Shown here: in pieces, positions 51,587-60,400 of the stretch
How the letters are laid out: every line of letters starts with the position of its first letter
Numbering within the stretch: position 1 is the first letter of the stretch
Source: Streptomyces cyanogenus
Lineage (GTDB): Bacteria > Actinomycetota > Actinomycetes > Streptomycetales > Streptomycetaceae
Assembly (NCBI RefSeq): GCF_017526105.1
Contig: NZ_CP071839.1
Location: forward strand, 4,270,001-4,334,000
Direction of reading: 5' to 3'
Length of the DNA: 64,000 bases
Notes under the pieces: generated by a model
Database searches by the model: none
Told to the model about the DNA's origin: nothing
What the model saw: the letters and a program-made list of their open reading frames with translations, nothing else
Translations under genes and position numbers: made by a program

Positions 51587-51890
51587 CCGCGCGGGACACC
51601 GCCACACAGCGGAAGATCCACGCCCGCACCGGTGTTGGGGAGGTGGGCATGCGGGGGCGCGGGGAAAAGCCGCGTACGATCCGCAGGTGGCGGCAATGAG
51701 CGCGCTGGTGGGCCGATCACGGATCCACGATCGAAACAGCCAGACACAGGGAGCCGAAGACGTCCCCTGGACGCCTTGTTTCTGCCACGATTCCGAGTGG
51801 GTGGGGCTCGGAGCCCAAGCTCTCTCCGCCCATGTACCTCCGCCGGGGGGACCCCCAACCGGCACGCCTATGACCAGTGGGAGAGTCACG
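51587..51890. other. intergenic region before the tadA pair
   Basis: 304 bases with no gene supported on either strand. A short loopless inverted repeat GGGCTCGGAGCCC (51804-51816) and a GC palindrome GGGGGGACCCCC (51846-51857) precede the next gene; promoter location unknown. Confidence 0.4.
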
Positions 51891-52421
51891 GTGTACTTCG
51901 CCGCACTGCTCGCGCGCACCGAAGACGGGTGGGAAGCGAGCGACACAGAGCTCGACGATGTGGAGACCCTGTCGGATCTTGCCGACCTGGCCCGGGAAGC
52001 CTCTCCCGACGAGGACACGGTGCTCGTCCTGATCGAGCAGGAGGACTCCTGGTTCGGTGTCGTCCGCGTGGACGGGGAGGACGACCCTCGCATCTACGTC
52101 TCGGACGCGGCCGCCGCCCGGCGCAGCGCGTACGGGGAGCTGCTGCTCACCGACGAACTGCTCGGCCGGGAGCCCGGCGCGGACGACGGCCCGGACCTGG
52201 ACGCCCTGGACCTCGACGGCACGGAGGACGGGGAGTCCGAGGACGACGAGGAGGAGGGTGCCGCCGCCGACGCGGTGCCGCACAGCCCGGTGGGCGACAG
52301 CGAGATCCTTGACGACCTGGGCATCAGCGAGAAGGAGCTGCGCGCCCTGGACGCCGACGACGCGCTGAACACGATCGCCGAGGCCCTGGGCGCCTCGGAG
52401 GTGCTGGAGACCGTCCGCTGA
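51891..52421 (+). CDS. tRNA adenosine deaminase-associated protein
   Basis: 176 aa from GTG 51891 (MYFAALLARTEDGWEASDTE), with GGGAGAG 6 bases upstream; a longer frame exists but is not supported. The N-terminal domain has LARTEDGWEA and SWFGVVRVDGEDDPRIYVSD. It is followed by a very acidic linker (DGTEDGESEDDEEEGA) and a C-terminal helical part (SEILDDLGISEKELRALDAD). The family always neighbours tadA in actinobacteria and is presumed to assist it; mechanism unknown. 80 bases upstream of tadA. Confidence 0.85.
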   Translation: MYFAALLARTEDGWEASDTELDDVETLSDLADLAREASPDEDTVLVLIEQEDSWFGVVRVDGEDDPRIYVSDAAAARRSAYGELLLTDELLGREPGADDGPDLDALDLDGTEDGESEDDEEEGAAADAVPHSPVGDSEILDDLGISEKELRALDADDALNTIAEALGASEVLETVR

Positions 52422-52501
52422 CCCCGCCACAGGACCCGCTGCCCACGGGGCGGATACCGCAGGGCGCGCCGGACCCGGTCCGGGACCGCTGGCGGGCCGC
52501 G

Positions 52502-52933
52502 ATGTGGGACGCCCTGACGGAGGCCGAGCTGGCCGTCCGGGGCGGGGACGTCCCCGTCGGCGCCGTCGTGCTGTCCCCGGACGGTACGACGGTGCTCGGA
52601 GCCGGGCACAACGAGCGTGAGGCCACCGGTGATCCGACGGCCCACGCGGAGGTCCTCGCGATCCGGCGGGCCGCGGCCCGGCTCGGTCAGTGGCGGCTGA
52701 CGGGCTGCACGCTCGTCGTCACGCTGGAGCCGTGCACGATGTGCGCGGGCGCGCTCGTCCAGTCCCGGGTGGACCGGGTGGTCTACGGCGCCCGGGACGA
52801 GAAGGCGGGCGCGGCCGGCTCCCTGTGGGACGTGGTGCGCGACCGGCGGCTCAACCACCGCCCGGAGGTCATCGAGGGCGTGCTCGCGGCGGAGTGCGCC
52901 CGGCTCCTCACCGATTTCTTCCGGGACCGCTGA
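52502..52933 (+). CDS. tadA: tRNA-specific adenosine deaminase
   Basis: 143 aa from ATG 52502 (MWDALTEAELAVRGGDVPVG); no usual start is found further upstream in frame. Zinc/catalytic motifs are THAEV-type TAHAEVLAIR (His and catalytic Glu) and EPCTMCAGALVQSR (two Cys). Converts A34 to inosine in tRNA-Arg(ACG). Cotranscribed with its associated protein. Confidence 0.95.
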   Translation: MWDALTEAELAVRGGDVPVGAVVLSPDGTTVLGAGHNEREATGDPTAHAEVLAIRRAAARLGQWRLTGCTLVVTLEPCTMCAGALVQSRVDRVVYGARDEKAGAAGSLWDVVRDRRLNHRPEVIEGVLAAECARLLTDFFRDR

Positions 52934-53002
52934 CGGTGCCACCGGCGGGGGCACCGCATATCGATTTCAAACCACGCCCCACCTTGCTGTAGGGTCTCCC
53001 TC

Positions 53003-53087
53003 GGTAGCGTGTCCGAGCGGCCGAAGGAGCTCGCCTCGAAAGCGAGTGTGGCGCAAGTCACCGAGGGTTCAAATCCCTCCGCTACCG
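53003..53087 (+). tRNA. tRNA-Ser(CGA)
   Basis: Acceptor GGTAGCG pairs with CGCTACC (53080-53086). The anticodon arm is CTCGC-CTCGAAA-GCGAG, anticodon CGA. Long class II variable arm; discriminator G, no encoded CCA. Confidence 0.95.
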
Positions 53088-53095
53088 CTTGCAGG

Positions 53096-53122
53096 AAGGC
53101 CCCGCCGAAAAGCGGGGCCTTT
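53096..53122 (+). terminator. tRNA-Ser(CGA) terminator
   Basis: AAGGCCCCGC pairs with GCGGGGCCTT, followed by a short T run. Confidence 0.85.
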
Positions 53123-53243
53123 CGCGTGTTCCGGACACAACGCCCGCGCCGCGGTGGGCTGTCGGCCGCACGAAAGGCCCGAAGGTTACACTCGCGGCCG
53201 GCAGGCAGGGGGCCCTCGGGGCACTGGTACAGGGGAGGCCGCG

Positions 53244-53423
53244 GTGGCGGTGAACGCCAAGAAGATCGCCGTGTACGCGCTCGTGGTCTTCGCGCTGTAC
53301 GTGATCATCACGGACCCGGCCAAGGCGGCCGACTACGTCCAGATAGGCTTCGAGGGCATATCGGACGCGGCCAAGGCCATCGGCGACTTCATGACCTGGG
53401 TCGCCAACGGAGGAAAGAGCTGA
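53244..53423 (+). CDS. small membrane protein, 59 aa
   Basis: GTG 53244 with GGGGAGG 5 bases upstream (MAVNAKKIAVYALVVFALYV). One N-terminal membrane segment at about 8-23 is followed by an amphipathic region ITDPAKAADYVQIGFEGISD and AAKAIGDFMTWVANGGKS. No family recognised. It is 10 bases upstream of the Dabb gene and probably cotranscribed. Confidence 0.75.
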   Translation: MAVNAKKIAVYALVVFALYVIITDPAKAADYVQIGFEGISDAAKAIGDFMTWVANGGKS

Positions 53424-53433
53424 GGTACACCCC

Positions 53434-53736
53434 ATGATCCGCCACCTGGTCCTCTTCAAGCTCAACGAGGGCGTCGAGCGCGACGATCCGCGGGTCGTGG
53501 CGGGCGTGGAGGCATTCCGGGCGCTCGGTGACCGGATCGAGGAGCTGCGGTTCTGGGAGTGCGCCTGGAACATCAGCGACCGGCCGATCGCCTACGACTT
53601 CGCGATCAACTCGGCCGTCGAGGACGCCGACGCCCTCAAGCGCTACCTGGAGCACCCGGCCCACCAGGCGGGCGTCGCGCTGTGGCGCGAGTTCGCCACC
53701 TGGGTGATCGCCGACTACGAGATCGCCGAGCAGTAG
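53434..53736 (+). CDS. Dabb family protein (stress-responsive A/B barrel)
   Basis: 100-aa dimeric ferredoxin-like barrel protein (MIRHLVLFKLNEGVERDDPR). It shows the Dabb pattern IRHLVLFKL, the aromatic ELRFWECAWNISDRPIAYDF and DADALKRYLEHPAHQAGVAL. Family roles vary from stress proteins to small cyclases or monooxygenase-like enzymes; none can be assigned. Terminator follows at 53761. Confidence 0.88.
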   Translation: MIRHLVLFKLNEGVERDDPRVVAGVEAFRALGDRIEELRFWECAWNISDRPIAYDFAINSAVEDADALKRYLEHPAHQAGVALWREFATWVIADYEIAEQ

Positions 53737-53760
53737 CTCCGTACCCCCGCACGCGCGGCA

Positions 53761-53790
53761 GCCCCCCGCCCTTTCCGGCGGGGGGCTTTT
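53761..53790 (+). terminator. terminator after the Dabb gene
   Basis: GCCCCCCGCC pairs with GGCGGGGGGC around CTTTCC, followed by TTTT. Confidence 0.88.
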
Positions 53791-53921
53791 CGCGCTGTGC
53801 TTACCCCAACTCATCAGGGTTTGAAACACAACACGGGGTTATCAGGTGCTTGCACACAGTGCACATGTCTTGTGATGCTATGACCGCTTTTGACGGATGA
53901 TTGACCGATGAAGAGGTGGCG

Positions 53922-54758
53922 TTGACCTTGTCGGCCAGTACTGCGCCGCCCCAGGAAGAGGCGCCCACTCCGGCCCCACCGGCCCCAGAGAAGCGCCGCG
54001 GCGCCGACACCCGGGCCCTCACCCAGGTCCTGTTCGCCGAACTGAAGGAGCTCACCCCGGGCACGCCGGAGCACAACCGGGTGCGGGGCGCGCTGATCGA
54101 GGCGAACCTCCCGCTCGTGCGCTACGCCGCCGCCCGCTTCCGCTCCCGCAACGAACCCATGGAGGACGTCGTCCAGGTCGGCACCATCGGCCTGATCAAC
54201 GCCATCGACCGCTTCGACCCGGACCGGGGCGTGCAGTTCCCGACCTTCGCGATGCCCACCGTGGTCGGCGAGATCAAGCGGTACTTCCGGGACAACGTCC
54301 GCACCGTCCACGTCCCGCGCCGGCTGCACGAGCTGTGGGTGCAGGTCAACAGCGCCACCGAGGACCTGACCACGCTGCACGGCCGCTCGCCGTCCACCGC
54401 CGAGATCGCCGAGCGGCTCCGGATCAGCGAGGAGGAGGTGCTCAGCTGCATCGAGGCGGGACGCTCGTACCACGCCACCTCGCTGGAGGCCGCCCAGGAG
54501 GGTGACGGACTGCCCGGCCTGCTGGACCGGATCGGCTACGAGGACCCGGCCCTGGACGGCGTGGAACACCGCGACCTGGTCCGCCATCTCCTCGTCCAAC
54601 TCCCCGAGAGAGAACAGCGAATCCTTCTTCTGCGCTACTACAGCAATCTCACCCAGTCACAGATCAGCGCGGAACTCGGCGTCTCCCAGATGCATGTCTC
54701 ACGACTGCTCGCCCGTAGCTTCCAACGGCTGCGTTCCGCAAATCGGATCGACGCATAG
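53922..54758 (+). CDS. sigF: RNA polymerase sigma factor SigF
   Basis: 278 aa from TTG 53922, chosen for the AGAGGTGG ribosome site 4 bases upstream; TTG 53901 and GTG 53916 are in-frame alternatives. It is an SigB/SigF-class sigma factor: region 2 has LPLVRYAAARFRSRNEPMED, VVQVGTIGLINAIDRFDPDR and the -10-recognising PTFAMPTVVGEIKRYFRD; region 3 follows; region 4 has the HTH LTQSQISAELGVSQMHVSRL. In S. coelicolor SigF acts late in spore maturation, and its transcription depends on whi genes. No anti-sigma factor gene is adjacent. A paralogue (sigN) follows. Confidence 0.92.
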   Translation: MTLSASTAPPQEEAPTPAPPAPEKRRGADTRALTQVLFAELKELTPGTPEHNRVRGALIEANLPLVRYAAARFRSRNEPMEDVVQVGTIGLINAIDRFDPDRGVQFPTFAMPTVVGEIKRYFRDNVRTVHVPRRLHELWVQVNSATEDLTTLHGRSPSTAEIAERLRISEEEVLSCIEAGRSYHATSLEAAQEGDGLPGLLDRIGYEDPALDGVEHRDLVRHLLVQLPEREQRILLLRYYSNLTQSQISAELGVSQMHVSRLLARSFQRLRSANRIDA

Positions 54759-54939
54759 CGGCAGCAGACGCCGTACCGGCTGAGGCATGGCGGGCGCACG
54801 GAAGCACGGCTCGAACGACACTGCATCGAAAGCCCGATCGAGCGGTAACCGGCGCGAGCGAATCGCTCACCAGGGCGGTTGCCGACAGATGGCGCCCGAA
54901 ATACCGTCAGACCCCTTCTTTCCAGGGCCGATTCACATC

Positions 54940-54983
54940 TGACATGTCGACATGTCGGTACAGCGCGTTGCCGACATGTGACA
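54940..54983. promoter_or_regulatory. ACATGTC repeat array upstream of sigN
   Basis: TGACATGTCGACATGTCGG (54940-54958) is followed 12 bases later by CCGACATGTGACA (54971-54983). The unit CGACATGT occurs in both orientations, forming an overlapping palindrome plus an inverted repeat. It sits 111 bases upstream of the sigN start, within the 335-base sigF-sigN gap that otherwise has no gene. Likely operator for a dimeric regulator; which one is not known. Confidence 0.65.
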
Positions 54984-55093
54984 TTCTGCGGGAAGCGCGT
55001 TTGCCGTGGCTCCGGCTCCGGTATTCAGGTGAGGGCTGCGTTGCTCGTGAAGACAGCGCCGCCGCGACCGTCCCGCGACCCAAAGGGGGTGGC

Positions 55094-56035
55094 ATGTCCG
55101 CAGACCAGGGCAGCTCGAAGGTGCTGACGCCCACGATGAGCGAGGCAGCGCCCAAGGAGCTCGACGCTCTCGACGTCCTCGACGGCTTCGAGGGCGTCAC
55201 GGCCCTCGAAGCCGTGCCGTCCCCGGCCGCCGACCCGGCCGCCGAAGCTGTCCCGGCCGTGCAGGCCACGGCGAACCTCGACACCCGAACCCTGTCCCGC
55301 TCGCTGTTCCTGCGCCTGGCCGCGCTGGACGAGAACAGCCCCGAGCGGGCCTACGTCCGGGACACCCTGATCGAGCTGAACCTGCCGCTGGTCCGCTACG
55401 CGGCGGCCCGGTTCCGCTCGCGCAACGAGCCGATGGAGGACATCGTCCAGGTCGGCACCATCGGCCTGATCAAGGCGATCGACCGGTTCGACTGCGAACG
55501 GGGCGTGGAGTTCCCGACGTTCGCGATGCCGACGGTCGTGGGCGAGATCAAGCGGTTCTTCCGCGACACCTCGTGGTCGGTGCGGGTCCCGCGCCGGCTC
55601 CAGGAGCTGCGTCTGGCGCTCACCAAGGCCAGCGACGAGCTGTCGCAGAAGCTGGACCGCTCGCCGACGGTGACCGAGCTGGCCGCCGTGCTCGGCGTCT
55701 CCGAGGAGGACGTGGTCGACGGCCTCGCGGTCGGCAACGCCTACACCGCCTCCTCCCTCGACTCCCCGGCCCCCGAGGACGACGGCGGCGAGGGCTCCCT
55801 GGCCGACCGGCTCGGCTACGAGGACACGGCCCTCGAAGGCGTGGAGTACCGCGAGTCCCTCAAGCCCCTGCTGGCCAAACTCCCGCCCCGGGAGCGGCGG
55901 ATCATCATGCTGCGCTTCTTCGCCAACATGACCCAGTCGCAGATCGGCGAGGAGGTCGGCATCTCCCAGATGCACGTCTCGCGCCTGCTGACGCGCACGC
56001 TGGCCCAGCTCAGGGAGGGCCTGATCTCGGACTGA
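55094..56035 (+). CDS. sigN: SigF-type RNA polymerase sigma factor (SigN-like)
   Basis: 313 aa from ATG 55094 with AAAGGGGGTG upstream (MSADQGSSKVLTPTMSEAAP). An acidic Ala/Pro-rich N-terminal extension of about 75 residues precedes the sigma regions. Region 2 is nearly identical to that of SigF (NEPMEDIVQVGTIGLIKAID, PTFAMPTVVGEIKRFFRD) and region 4 shows MTQSQIGEEVGISQMHVSRL. The tandem arrangement matches sigF-sigN in S. coelicolor. SigN there is active in a subapical aerial-hypha compartment. It has its own upstream region with a distinctive repeat array, so it is regulated apart from sigF. Confidence 0.88.
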   Translation: MSADQGSSKVLTPTMSEAAPKELDALDVLDGFEGVTALEAVPSPAADPAAEAVPAVQATANLDTRTLSRSLFLRLAALDENSPERAYVRDTLIELNLPLVRYAAARFRSRNEPMEDIVQVGTIGLIKAIDRFDCERGVEFPTFAMPTVVGEIKRFFRDTSWSVRVPRRLQELRLALTKASDELSQKLDRSPTVTELAAVLGVSEEDVVDGLAVGNAYTASSLDSPAPEDDGGEGSLADRLGYEDTALEGVEYRESLKPLLAKLPPRERRIIMLRFFANMTQSQIGEEVGISQMHVSRLLTRTLAQLREGLISD

Positions 56036-56088
56036 GCCCCGACGACGGCAGGCTTCCCATCTGACGGTATGTCAGCCACCATGACCGG

Positions 56089-56841
56089 ATGCTGCGTACC
56101 GGGATCCTTCGTACGACGACATGGACGCATGGCCGCCGAGGCGCCGTTACGGCAGCATCGGCGGCCGTCGTCTGCCTGGGCGGGGTGCTGGCCGCGTGCG
56201 GCGGCGGCCCGGGGGACGGCTACACCGCGGTCGGCGCGGGTGCGGGCGGTCCGACCGCCGTACGGCCGTCGGGGTCGGTGACGCTGGTGCCGCTCGACGG
56301 GGCGACTCCACGCGCGACCAGCTCGCCGGGCCCGCCGGAATCGCCGAGCGGTTCGGCGGGGGCTGGCGGCACGGGCTCCACCCCTACCCCGCGGACCACC
56401 CGGAGTACCCCCACCGCACCCGGCCGGACAGCCAACCCGGGCACACCGGACCCTGCCGGCAGCCGGAGCGGTCGTACGACACCGCCGGCGGCCTCGCCCG
56501 GTCCGGCCGAGAGCTCCACGACACCCCCCGCGACCCCCGCCGACCTCTCCTGGGGCGCCCCGGCGACCGAGGACACCGACCGGCGCTGGTGCCAGCAGGT
56601 GACCGTGGCCTTCCGCAATGCCGGCGGTACGGCGGTGCGTTCGGGCTCGGTGACGTTCGGGACGCACATCACCGGCGCGCTCGGTGTCGACTGGGGCACG
56701 GTCGACTCGACCGTGGAGCTGCCCGTGCCGCTGGCGCCGGGTGCGCGCCGGAGTCCCACGTGGACGGTGTGCGTGGACGCCTGGAGGGTGCCGCTCGGCA
56801 TGCACATCGAGACGCGGGACGTGTCCGTCGCCTGGGAGTGA
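56089..56841 (+). CDS. hypothetical lipoprotein, 250 aa
   Basis: ATG 56089 (MLRTGILRTTTWTHGRRGAV). Lipoprotein signal with lipobox GVLAAC at about residues 31-36. A long Ser/Thr/Pro/Gly-rich spacer (about 60-150) leads to a C-terminal beta-rich domain with RRWCQQVTVAFRNAGGTAVR, SGSVTFGTHITGALGVDWGT and TWTVCVDAWRVPLGMHIETR, whose two cysteines may be paired. The C-terminal domain resembles a cellulose-binding-like or Ig-like sandwich but I cannot assign it. It is located outside the membrane. Confidence 0.8.
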   Translation: MLRTGILRTTTWTHGRRGAVTAASAAVVCLGGVLAACGGGPGDGYTAVGAGAGGPTAVRPSGSVTLVPLDGATPRATSSPGPPESPSGSAGAGGTGSTPTPRTTRSTPTAPGRTANPGTPDPAGSRSGRTTPPAASPGPAESSTTPPATPADLSWGAPATEDTDRRWCQQVTVAFRNAGGTAVRSGSVTFGTHITGALGVDWGTVDSTVELPVPLAPGARRSPTWTVCVDAWRVPLGMHIETRDVSVAWE

Positions 56842-56854
56842 CCCCTGCGGGCCG

Positions 56855-57049
56855 TTACTTCATCGCCAGCCAGGCGACGCCGGCCACCACGGCGAGCACC
56901 ACGACGACGCCGATGATCAGCCCGACCCGGGGACCGGAGGAGGCCGCCTGCTGCTGCCGTCCCTGGGGAGCCTCGTCGACGAACGCGCGGAACATCTGGG
57001 TGCTGCCTGCGGGGTCGTAATTGCCCTGGGGGCCCTGGGTGTTAGCCAT
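56855..57049 (-). CDS. small membrane protein, 64 aa
   Basis: ATG 57049 (MANTQGPQGNYDPAGSTQMF). A hydrophilic Gln/Gly-rich N-terminus (RAFVDEAPQGRQQQAASSGP) and one C-terminal membrane span (VGLIIGVVVVLAVVAGVAWL), ending AMK, give a tail-anchored layout. Convergent with the lipoprotein gene, 13 bases between stops. Family not recognised. Confidence 0.75.
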   Translation of the reverse strand: MANTQGPQGNYDPAGSTQMFRAFVDEAPQGRQQQAASSGPRVGLIIGVVVVLAVVAGVAWLAMK

Positions 57050-57223
57050 GCCCCGAGACCCTAGCGAATCCCGGTGACCGGCCCAAGTGCGGGGCCACCG
57101 GGACAGACGGGGGCACGCCACCCGCAGCCACCTGCATGTTTACGTTCGCAATACTTGCCTTTGCCAACTTTTTGCGTCGCGCACTCCGAATTTGTTTGCC
57201 TGCAGCAACCAAGCACGCCTATG

Positions 57224-57238
57224 GTTGCCCTAAGCAAC
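57224..57238. promoter_or_regulatory. GTTGC-N5-GCAAC operator upstream of marR
   Basis: GTTGCCCTAAGCAAC forms an inverted repeat 15 bases before the marR start. A further GCAACC lies at 57205. A site here would serve MarR autoregulation and control of the exporter downstream. Confidence 0.6.
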
Positions 57239-57253
57239 GATACGGGAGGTGTG

Positions 57254-57748
57254 ATGGCCGAGCAGGCGCAGTTCGAAGAGCTGGCGCGTCAGCTCAGCGC
57301 CGTCGGAGCCGTGAAACGGGACATGGGGCGGATCCTGCCCCACGACTGTCCGGCCGGCTCGGCCGCCGTGCTGACGCTGCTCGGCCGCCACGGCGACATG
57401 CGCATGAGCAAGCTCGCCGAGCTGCTCGCCGTGGACATGTCGGTCACCAGCCGGCATGTCGCGCACGTCGCCGCACGCGGCTGGATCGAGCGACACCCGG
57501 ACCCCGCGGACAAGCGCTCGCGCATCCTGCGCCTGACGCCCGCGGGCCTGGAGCAGCTCGACGAGCTGTCCCGGCGGACCACGCATCTGCTCGCCGAGCG
57601 GCTCGCGGACTGGACCGACGAGGACGTCGCCGAGCTGATCCGGCTGATGACACGCCTGCGCGCGTCCTTCGGCGACTGCCGGTCCGCCCCGCTCCGGCTC
57701 CCCGAACCCGTAACCCCAGAGACCACCCGTACACCCGCAAGCACATAA
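57254..57748 (+). CDS. MarR family regulator of the exporter operon
   Basis: 164 aa from ATG 57254 with GGGAGGTG 3 bases upstream (MAEQAQFEELARQLSAVGAV). HTH in MRMSKLAELLAVDMSVTSRH and wing RGWIERHPDPADKRSRILRL. It ends 13 bases before the MFS gene, so the two are cotranscribed; a MarR repressor with its own drug exporter is the standard layout (EmrR/EmrB-like). The operator candidate is at 57224. Confidence 0.9.
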   Translation: MAEQAQFEELARQLSAVGAVKRDMGRILPHDCPAGSAAVLTLLGRHGDMRMSKLAELLAVDMSVTSRHVAHVAARGWIERHPDPADKRSRILRLTPAGLEQLDELSRRTTHLLAERLADWTDEDVAELIRLMTRLRASFGDCRSAPLRLPEPVTPETTRTPAST

Positions 57749-57761
57749 GAGAAGGAAGCCC

Positions 57762-60299
57762 ATGGCAACGACCACACCAGCCGGTGTGCGGGCTCACGCC
57801 AAGCACGGGGGAGGCTCCCACGGCGACGCCCCGATGACCCACCGGCAGATCATGGAGGCCCTGTCCGGGCTGCTGCTCGGCATGTTCGTGGCGATCCTGT
57901 CGTCCACGATCGTCTCCAACGCCCTGCCGGAGATCATCGGCGACCTCGGCGGCGGCCAGTCCGCCTACACCTGGGTGGTCACCGCCGCCCTGCTGTCGAT
58001 GACCGCGGCCACTCCCCTGTGGGGCAAGCTCGCCGACCTGTACAGCAAGAAGGCTCTCGTCCAGATAGCCCTCGTCATCTACGTGATCGCCTCGATGGCG
58101 GCCGGTCTGTCGCAGAACCCCGGCATGCTCATCACCTTCCGGGTGTTCCAGGGCATCGGCGTCGGCGGTCTGTCCGCCCTGGCGCAGATCGTCATGGCGG
58201 CGATGATCTCCCCGCGTGAGCGCGGCCGGTACTCCGGCTACCTGGGTGCCACCTTCGCCGTCGCCACCGTCGGCGGCCCGCTGCTCGGCGGTGTCATCAC
58301 CGACACCTCCTGGCTGGGCTGGCGCTGGTGCTTCTACGTCGGTGTCCCCTTCGCGATCATCGCGCTGATCGTGCTGCAGAAGACCCTGCACCTGCCCGTG
58401 GCCAAGCGGGAGGTCAAGGTCGACTGGGGCGGCGCGACCCTGATCTCCGCCGCCGTCTCCCTGCTGCTGGTCTGGGTCACCTTCGCCGGTGACAAGTACG
58501 ACTGGCTGTCCTGGCAGACCTACGCGATGGTCGGCGGTTCGGTCGTCCTCGGCGCGCTGTTCGTGCTCGCCGAGTCCAAGGCGAGCGAGCCGATCATCCC
58601 GCTGCGCCTGTTCAGGAACCGCACCATCACCCTCGCCTCGCTCGCCTCGCTGTTCGTCGGTGTCGCGATGTTCACCGGCACGGTGTTCTTCAGCCAGTAC
58701 TTCCAGCTGGCCCGCGACAAGTCGCCGACGATGTCGGGCGTCATGACCATCCCGATGATCGGCGGTCTGTTCGTCTCCTCGACCGTCTCGGGTCAGTTCA
58801 TCACCCGCACCGGCCGCTGGAAGGCGTGGCTGGTCAGCGGTGGGGTGCTGGTCACGGCCGGCCTGGTGCTGCTCGGCGGCATCCGGTACGACACCGCCTA
58901 CTGGAAGATGGCCGTCTTCATGGCCCTGCTGGGTCTCGGCATCGGCATGATGATGCAGAACCTGGTGCTCGCCACGCAGAACCAGGTGGCGCCCTCCGAC
59001 CTCGGCTCGGCCAGCTCCACGGTCACCTTCTTCCGCTCCCTCGGCGGTGCGGTCGGCGTCTCCGCGCTGGGCGCCGTGATGTCCCGCCGGATCACCCACT
59101 ACGTCCAGGACGGCGTCGCCGACCTGAGCCCGAAGTACCAGAAGGCCCTGGCCGGCAGCTCCGGTTCGACCGACAGCATCCCGGACATGGACGCGCTGCC
59201 GAAGCCCATCCGGACGCTGCTGGAGAGCGCCTACGGCCACGGCATCGCCGACGTCTTCCTCATCGCCGGCGGCCTCGCCGCCGTCGCCCTGCTGATCACG
59301 CTGTTCATCAAGGAGGTCCCGCTGAAGACCAGGGGCGCGCTCGCCCAGGCCGCCGAGGGCGACACCCCGGCCGCGGCCCAGGCTCCGGCCGCCGCCGCGA
59401 CGGCCACCGAGGCTCCCGCCCCGGAGCGGGTGCCCAGCTGGGCCACCCCCGTCGTCGGCGAGAACGGCACCACGGCCACCGCGACCACGCAGCCCAGCGC
59501 CGTCGCCACGGTCGCCGGGCCCGGCGCCCCGGGCAGCGGCGGCACCCCGGTGCAGGGCTTCGTCCGCGGCGCCGAGAGCGCCCCGGTCCCGCAGGCCGCG
59601 GTCACCCTGATCTCGCTGTCCGGCCGCCAGCTGGGCCGCTCGGTCGCCCAGGCCGACGGCTCCTACGCGCTCGACGCCCCCGGCACCGGCTCGTACGTCC
59701 TGATCGCCTCCGCCGACGGTTACCAGCCGCAGGCCTCCACCATCGTGGTGGGCGAGGAACCGCTGTCGTACGACATCCTGCTGAGCGGCACCAGCGGGCT
59801 CACCGGTGTGGTGCGGGCCGCCGGGAGCGCGCTGCCGGTCAAGGACGCCATGGTCATCGTCACCGACGTGCGCGGCGACCTGCTGGCCACCGCGGCCACC
59901 GGCGAGCAGGGCGACTTCGCCCTCACCGACCTGGTGCCCGGCACGGTGACCGTCGCGGTCAACGCGATCGGCTTCCGGCCGCGCGCCCTGCCGGTCGAGG
60001 TCGGCGCCACCGGCGTCACCCGCGTCGAGGTCGACCTGGAGGCCGGCGCCCGGCTGCAGGGTGTCGTCCGGGCCCCGCACGGTCCGCTGGCCGACGCCCG
60101 GGTGACCCTGGTCGACCAGGCGGGCAACGTGGTCGGCACCGCCACCACGGGTACGGACGGCGCGTACGCCTTCACCGACCTGGACGGCGGCGAGTACACC
60201 GTCATCGCGACCGGCTACCCGCCGGTGGCCACCGCGCTGACCGTGTCCGGCCCCGGCGTCGACGGCCACGACATCGAACTCGCCCACCCCGGCGAGTAG
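57762..60299 (+). CDS. DHA2 MFS exporter with C-terminal regulatory-like modules
   Basis: 845 aa (MATTTPAGVRAHAKHGGGSH), GAAGGAA upstream. Residues about 25-525 form a 14-span DHA2/EmrB-type drug:H+ antiporter, with motif A TPLWGKLADLYSKKALVQIA and motif C region YLGATFAVATVGGPLLGGVI. After a Pro/Ala/Thr linker (about 530-600) come three carboxypeptidase-regulatory-like (CnaB-like) beta-sandwich repeats. Each has the GSV-x-x-ADG-x-Y pattern: QADGSYALDAPGTGSYVLIA, TGEQGDFALTDLVPGTVTVA and TGTDGAYAFTDLDGGEYTVI. The fusion is unusual for an exporter. With 14 spans both ends face the cytosol, so these normally extracytoplasmic-type folds would be inside the cell (inference). Confidence 0.92.
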   Translation: MATTTPAGVRAHAKHGGGSHGDAPMTHRQIMEALSGLLLGMFVAILSSTIVSNALPEIIGDLGGGQSAYTWVVTAALLSMTAATPLWGKLADLYSKKALVQIALVIYVIASMAAGLSQNPGMLITFRVFQGIGVGGLSALAQIVMAAMISPRERGRYSGYLGATFAVATVGGPLLGGVITDTSWLGWRWCFYVGVPFAIIALIVLQKTLHLPVAKREVKVDWGGATLISAAVSLLLVWVTFAGDKYDWLSWQTYAMVGGSVVLGALFVLAESKASEPIIPLRLFRNRTITLASLASLFVGVAMFTGTVFFSQYFQLARDKSPTMSGVMTIPMIGGLFVSSTVSGQFITRTGRWKAWLVSGGVLVTAGLVLLGGIRYDTAYWKMAVFMALLGLGIGMMMQNLVLATQNQVAPSDLGSASSTVTFFRSLGGAVGVSALGAVMSRRITHYVQDGVADLSPKYQKALAGSSGSTDSIPDMDALPKPIRTLLESAYGHGIADVFLIAGGLAAVALLITLFIKEVPLKTRGALAQAAEGDTPAAAQAPAAAATATEAPAPERVPSWATPVVGENGTTATATTQPSAVATVAGPGAPGSGGTPVQGFVRGAESAPVPQAAVTLISLSGRQLGRSVAQADGSYALDAPGTGSYVLIASADGYQPQASTIVVGEEPLSYDILLSGTSGLTGVVRAAGSALPVKDAMVIVTDVRGDLLATAATGEQGDFALTDLVPGTVTVAVNAIGFRPRALPVEVGATGVTRVEVDLEAGARLQGVVRAPHGPLADARVTLVDQAGNVVGTATTGTDGAYAFTDLDGGEYTVIATGYPPVATALTVSGPGVDGHDIELAHPGE

Positions 60300-60310
60300 T
60301 TCACACCCCG

Positions 60311-60357
60311 GCCCGTGGCGGCGCGCCCTGAGCGGAGGGCGCGCCCGCCACGGGCCG
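60311..60357. terminator. long hairpin between MFS and yceI genes
   Basis: GGCCCGTGGCGG (60311-60322) pairs with CCGCCACGGGCC (60346-60357), with an inner stem GCGCCCT/AGGGCGC. No T tract; it could be an attenuating rather than a full stop. Confidence 0.6.
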
Positions 60358-60400
60358 GTCTCATACGACCGGTTTTTGGGCTTTTTCAGGGAGAAACGGG

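Noticed and set aside
57444..60287. 947-aa open frame antisense to the MFS exporter
   Set aside because: Shadow of a well-supported membrane protein gene with clear motifs on the plus strand.
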